A DNA stretch of 9,113 bases from JALSJK01 sp964530345 (GTDB taxonomy: Bacteria > Pseudomonadota > Gammaproteobacteria > Methylococcales > Methylomonadaceae), in the NCBI GenBank assembly GCA_964530345.1, contig CAZGYJ010000120.1, positions 1 to 9,113 on the forward strand. The letters run 5' to 3'. The notes below the pieces were generated by a model, which was not told the DNA's origin, did not search any database, and saw only the letters and a program-made list of their open reading frames with translations. The position numbers and the translations under genes were made by a program. Shown piece after piece: positions 6,138-9,113 of the stretch (positions within the stretch are counted from its first letter, which is position 1; each line of letters begins with the position of its first letter).

Positions 6138-7477
6138 TTGTACTTTGGACCGATGGCTTGCTGTTTTTGCTGGTGCTGATGATTGTTAGTCTGGGGTTTT
6201 ATTTGCGTGGTAAGGAACATTTACAAAGACCCTTGGCAAAAATCAAATCAAGCCGGGCGGGGATGGTGGCTTTAGTGGTCTTGTTTTTCTTTGTCATCAT
6301 TGGCTTGATGGATTCAATCCACTTTAAGCTGGCTAATGATAAAACCAACGAAGTGATCAGCTTATTGGATTACTGGGCGACGCCGATTCGTGAACAACAG
6401 GAGAAAAGCTATTCAGCGCCGTTTTCTGCTTATTTATATAGTAAGGAATTAATCAGATCCGAAGATGGTGTTCAGCGTTGGACTTATTCAAGACTAAAAT
6501 ATGGAGGCCGACATTTAATCAATCCCGAGACTGAAAAGACGCAAGATATTGCCAAAAAAGCTGCTTTAGGATTTGTAAAAGGCGCCGCACTTTTTGGTTT
6601 CGTGTTTTTTCTGTTGTGGGGCTTGAGGAAACAGCAAAACAAGGTCTTGCTACCGAATAAAACATCAAAAGCAGTATGGCTGACAACATTTGTTATGGTT
6701 TCAGGAAGCTATACATTGATTGATTTATCTACCTGGTACCATGTTTTAGGAACTGACAAGGTCGGCGAAGATGTATTTTATCAGACTGTCAAAAGTATCC
6801 GTACCGGCTTGGTCATCGGCACCCTGACTACCCTGATTATGTTGCCATTGGCCATTGTGTTCGGCATTCTGGCCGGATTTTTCCGGGGCTGGGTTGATGA
6901 TGTGATTCAATATATTTATACCACCCTGAATTCCATTCCCAGTGTCTTGTTGATCGCCGCATCCATTCTGATGGTTCAGGTGTATATGGCGAATAATGAG
7001 GATCAGTTTACCAATCTGGTGGTGCGTGCTGATATGCGCCTGTTTTTCTTATGCCTGATTTTGGGTGTCACCAGCTGGACAGGGCTGTGTCGTTTGTTGA
7101 GAGCGGAAACCATGAAGCTGCGGGAAATGGAGTATGTGCAGGCGGCGCAAGCTCTTGGTGTCAGGCGCAGGATTATTTTAATCCGGCATATATTGCCAAA
7201 TGTCATGCATATTGTTTTGATTTCGGTGGTGCTGGATTTTAGTTCTCTGGTGCTGGCTGAGGCAGTGTTGTCTTACATTAATATAGGTGTCGATCCGACC
7301 ACGTATAGTTGGGGTAATATGATAAATGGCGCAAGACTGGAAATGGCGCGTGAGCCAATCGTCTGGTGGTCATTATTGGCTTCTTTTTTGTTTATGTTCA
7401 GTCTGGTATTAGCGGCCAATATTTTTGCCGATACCGTTCGTGATGCTTTTGATCCAAGGCGGACAAATAATGACTGA
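6134..7477 (+). CDS. Enlarged ABC transporter permease, YejE/DppC-like
   Basis: Second membrane subunit, 447 residues against roughly 300-340 for DppC, OppC and YejE. The C-terminal half is a standard permease: HVLGTDKVGEDVF (203-215) matches the family HxLGTDxxGRDV motif (E replaces the usual R), helices lie at about 222-250, 268-284, 301-318, 356-378 and 410-430, and the EAA-type loop is at about 333-355 (EYVQAAQALGV...HILPN). The N-terminal half is unusual. An extra helix (about 7-24) precedes the normal first helix (about 43-60). Then comes a polar segment of about 85 residues (61-145) and two extra helices (about 146-163 and 181-198) joined by a basic loop. Positive charges at 25-42 and 164-180 place those loops in the cytoplasm, so the polar segment should be periplasmic and nine helices are predicted. 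Its ribosome site is weak; initiation probably depends on the ATGA overlap. Confidence 0.9.
   Translation: MIVLWTDGLLFLLVLMIVSLGFYLRGKEHLQRPLAKIKSSRAGMVALVVLFFFVIIGLMDSIHFKLANDKTNEVISLLDYWATPIREQQEKSYSAPFSAYLYSKELIRSEDGVQRWTYSRLKYGGRHLINPETEKTQDIAKKAALGFVKGAALFGFVFFLLWGLRKQQNKVLLPNKTSKAVWLTTFVMVSGSYTLIDLSTWYHVLGTDKVGEDVFYQTVKSIRTGLVIGTLTTLIMLPLAIVFGILAGFFRGWVDDVIQYIYTTLNSIPSVLLIAASILMVQVYMANNEDQFTNLVVRADMRLFFLCLILGVTSWTGLCRLLRAETMKLREMEYVQAAQALGVRRRIILIRHILPNVMHIVLISVVLDFSSLVLAEAVLSYINIGVDPTTYSWGNMINGARLEMAREPIVWWSLLASFLFMFSLVLAANIFADTVRDAFDPRRTNND
7456..7462 (+). promoter_or_regulatory. Ribosome binding site of the ATPase gene
   Basis: AAGGCGG ends 7 bases before the ATG at 7470. It lies inside the end of the upstream permease gene. 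It favours 7470 over the in-frame upstream ATG at 7425, which would add 15 residues not typical of the family. Confidence 0.6.
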
Positions 7478-9074
7478 AGCATTATTGAGAGTAAAGGATT
7501 TATCAGTTGCTTTTAATCATGGCGATAAGGTGGTTAATAACATTAATTTTGAGGTTTTTTCCGGCGAAACTTTTGCTTTGGTTGGTGAATCAGGTTCCGG
7601 GAAATCTATCACCGCTTTATCAGTCATGCGATTGTTACCCGAAAACGCCAGATTAAAAGCAACTGAAATTTGCCTGGCTGATGAGAATTTACTCGCGATT
7701 CCGGAGATTGATTTTTGCAATATCCGGGGCAGAAGGATTGGCATGATTTTTCAGGATCCGATGGCATCGCTGAACCCGGTAATGACCATTGGCGATCAGA
7801 TTGCCGAAGTTCTTGAATTGCATTTTTCTATGTCCAGGCAGGAAATTGCAGACAGGGTGCTTAAGTTACTCAAACAAGTTGAAATACCTGAGCCGGAAAG
7901 AAAATTCAGGGATTATCCTCATCAGCTTTCTGGAGGGCAGCGGCAAAGGATAATGATTGCCATTGCCTTGGCAGCCGAGCCTAATTTGTTGATTGCCGAT
8001 GAGCCGACAACCGCTCTGGATGTAACCATCCAAAAACAGATTCTTGAATTGCTAAATCGAATCCAGAAGCAAAACAATATGGCGCTGTGGCTGATCAGTC
8101 ATGACCTGGCCCTGGTTTCCAACCTGGCAGACCGGGTGGCGGTAATGCAAAAAGGCGAGATTGTAGAGGCAGCGCCTACGGATGTGTTTTTCAGTCAGCC
8201 TAAACATCCCTACACAAAAAAATTATTGGCTGCCTTGCCATCAATGGAAAGTTGTTTAAATCGACCGCTGAAGGAACAGCAGCCTTTATTAAAACTTAAG
8301 GATTTTAAAGTTTATTACCCAATCCGCAAAGGCATTTTTAAACGTGTGGTCGGTTATGTACGTGCGGTTGATGGCGTCAGTTTTGAGTTGCAGCAAGGCA
8401 AAACCCTGGCTTTGGTGGGCGAGTCCGGTTGTGGCAAAACCACTTTGGGGAAGGGTCTGTTGGGTCTGATCCCCAGTGCTTCTGGTGAAGTGTGGTTTGA
8501 AGGAGCGTTACTGAATCAATTGACAGGGAATGAGCTACGATTGAAACGCTCAGAAATACAGATTGTGTTTCAGGACCCGTTTTCTTCGATGAACCCTCGG
8601 ATGTTAGTTGGTGAAATTATAGATGAAGGTATTAGAGCTTTGCATCCAGAGGTTACCGCGCTGGATAGAAAAAAGCGGGCAGAGGATTTGCTTCGACAAG
8701 TTGATTTACCAATAGAGGCGGCCAATCGCTATCCACATGAATTTTCCGGTGGTCAGCGGCAAAGAATCTGTATTGCCCGTGCTTTGGCGGTCAACCCGAA
8801 ACTGATTGTTTGCGATGAGCCGACCAGTGCGCTGGATGTTTCTGTGCAGGCGCAGATCATTGAATTATTGAAGTCCTTACAAAAAGATCAAGGCTTGAGC
8901 TATTTGTTTATCACTCATAATATTGCCGTGGTAGCTGAAATTGCAGATGATGTTGCGGTCATGAACAAGGGTAAAATAGTAGAATATGGCAAGGTTGAGC
9001 AAGTACTTAAAACACCGAATCATGAATATACCAAAACATTATTAAGTGCAGTACCTATTTTAAATATGAATTAA
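7470..9074 (+). CDS. ABC transporter ATP-binding protein with two fused ATPase domains, YejF-like
   Basis: Cytoplasmic motor of the importer, 534 residues with two complete nucleotide-binding domains, close to E. coli YejF (529). Domain 1 has Walker A GESGSGKS (39-46, K45), Q-loop Q95, signature LSGGQRQR (153-160), Walker B LLIADEPT with E178, and switch H211. Domain 2 has GESGCGKT (317-324, K323), Q368, FSGGQRQR (425-432), LIVCDEPT with E450, and H483. Both sites keep all catalytic residues, so both should hydrolyse ATP. Each domain ends in the oligopeptide-family tail (HPYTKKLL at 246-253, HEYTKTLL at 518-525). The cysteine-rich iron-sulfur motif found after this tail in many DppD/OppD proteins is absent. 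The start MTEALLRVKDLSVAF is typical and overlaps the permease stop by 8 bases. It is the last operon gene seen; no clear terminator follows before the window ends. Confidence 0.94.
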   Translation: MTEALLRVKDLSVAFNHGDKVVNNINFEVFSGETFALVGESGSGKSITALSVMRLLPENARLKATEICLADENLLAIPEIDFCNIRGRRIGMIFQDPMASLNPVMTIGDQIAEVLELHFSMSRQEIADRVLKLLKQVEIPEPERKFRDYPHQLSGGQRQRIMIAIALAAEPNLLIADEPTTALDVTIQKQILELLNRIQKQNNMALWLISHDLALVSNLADRVAVMQKGEIVEAAPTDVFFSQPKHPYTKKLLAALPSMESCLNRPLKEQQPLLKLKDFKVYYPIRKGIFKRVVGYVRAVDGVSFELQQGKTLALVGESGCGKTTLGKGLLGLIPSASGEVWFEGALLNQLTGNELRLKRSEIQIVFQDPFSSMNPRMLVGEIIDEGIRALHPEVTALDRKKRAEDLLRQVDLPIEAANRYPHEFSGGQRQRICIARALAVNPKLIVCDEPTSALDVSVQAQIIELLKSLQKDQGLSYLFITHNIAVVAEIADDVAVMNKGKIVEYGKVEQVLKTPNHEYTKTLLSAVPILNMN

Positions 9075-9113
9075 GAGCTTAAAGCTTTAAAGTCTTGAAA
9101 AGCCTTCTCCAGA
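9071..9113 (-). CDS. Possible 3' end of a convergent gene (partial, very short)
   Basis: On the minus strand one frame stays open from the window edge to a TAA at 9071-9073 and would encode the tail LEKAFQDFKALSS. It overlaps the ATPase stop by 4 bases. Thirteen codons are too few to prove coding. The composition resembles a charged helical C-terminus, and the other two minus frames close within about ten codons. No function can be assigned. Confidence 0.2.
   Translation of the reverse strand, partial: LEKAFQDFKALSS

Noticed and set aside
7425..7469. Upstream start for the ATPase
   Set aside because: It adds 15 residues unlike the family N-terminus and lies within the permease gene; the ATG at 7470 has a ribosome site and the expected MTEALLRVKDLSV start.

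Overview
The window looks like chromosomal DNA from a gammaproteobacterium with modest GC (about 40% by eye). It shows housekeeping gene order rather than an island: I see no transposase, integrase, phage gene, CRISPR array or direct-repeat boundary. The 3' end of tRNA-Asp is followed at once by ppiD, a linkage I associate with the lon-hupB-tRNA-ppiD neighbourhood of several gammaproteobacteria. Low-GC members of the Methylococcales or Legionellales are my best guess, from memory only and with low confidence.

Layout: positions 1-52 hold the 3' part of tRNA-Asp(GUC), closed by a strong intrinsic terminator (64-91). A 132-base gap follows, holding a short inverted repeat and no convincing promoter. 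ppiD (224-2092, +) encodes a membrane-anchored periplasmic parvulin-type chaperone. It converges on fabI (2160-2942, -), the enoyl-ACP reductase of type II fatty acid synthesis. The two share a bidirectional terminator (2115-2143). Only about 43 bases after the fabI start, a divergent four-gene operon begins and runs almost to the window end: a family 5 substrate-binding lipoprotein (about 2986-5163), a YejB/DppB-like permease (5160-6137), an enlarged YejE/DppC-like permease (6134-7477) and a double-ATPase YejF-like protein (7470-9074). All three junctions overlap by 4 or 8 bases, so the genes are probably translationally coupled.

The four operon genes form a complete ABC importer in the order of yejABEF (binding protein, permease, permease, fused ATPase). 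It is probably for peptides or peptide-like compounds, but the substrate cannot be read from sequence. Two parts are unusual. The binding protein seems anchored at both ends: a lipobox Cys followed by Asp-Asp at its N-terminus and a hydrophobic helix at its C-terminus. The second permease is about half as long again as a normal DppC-type subunit, with one extra N-terminal helix, a roughly 85-residue predicted periplasmic loop and an added two-helix hairpin. These may be matched adaptations in a transporter whose receptor stays fixed at the membrane. That is the most interesting signal in the window. The other genes are ordinary core genes, although PpiD keeps parvulin active-site residues that the E. 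coli protein has lost.
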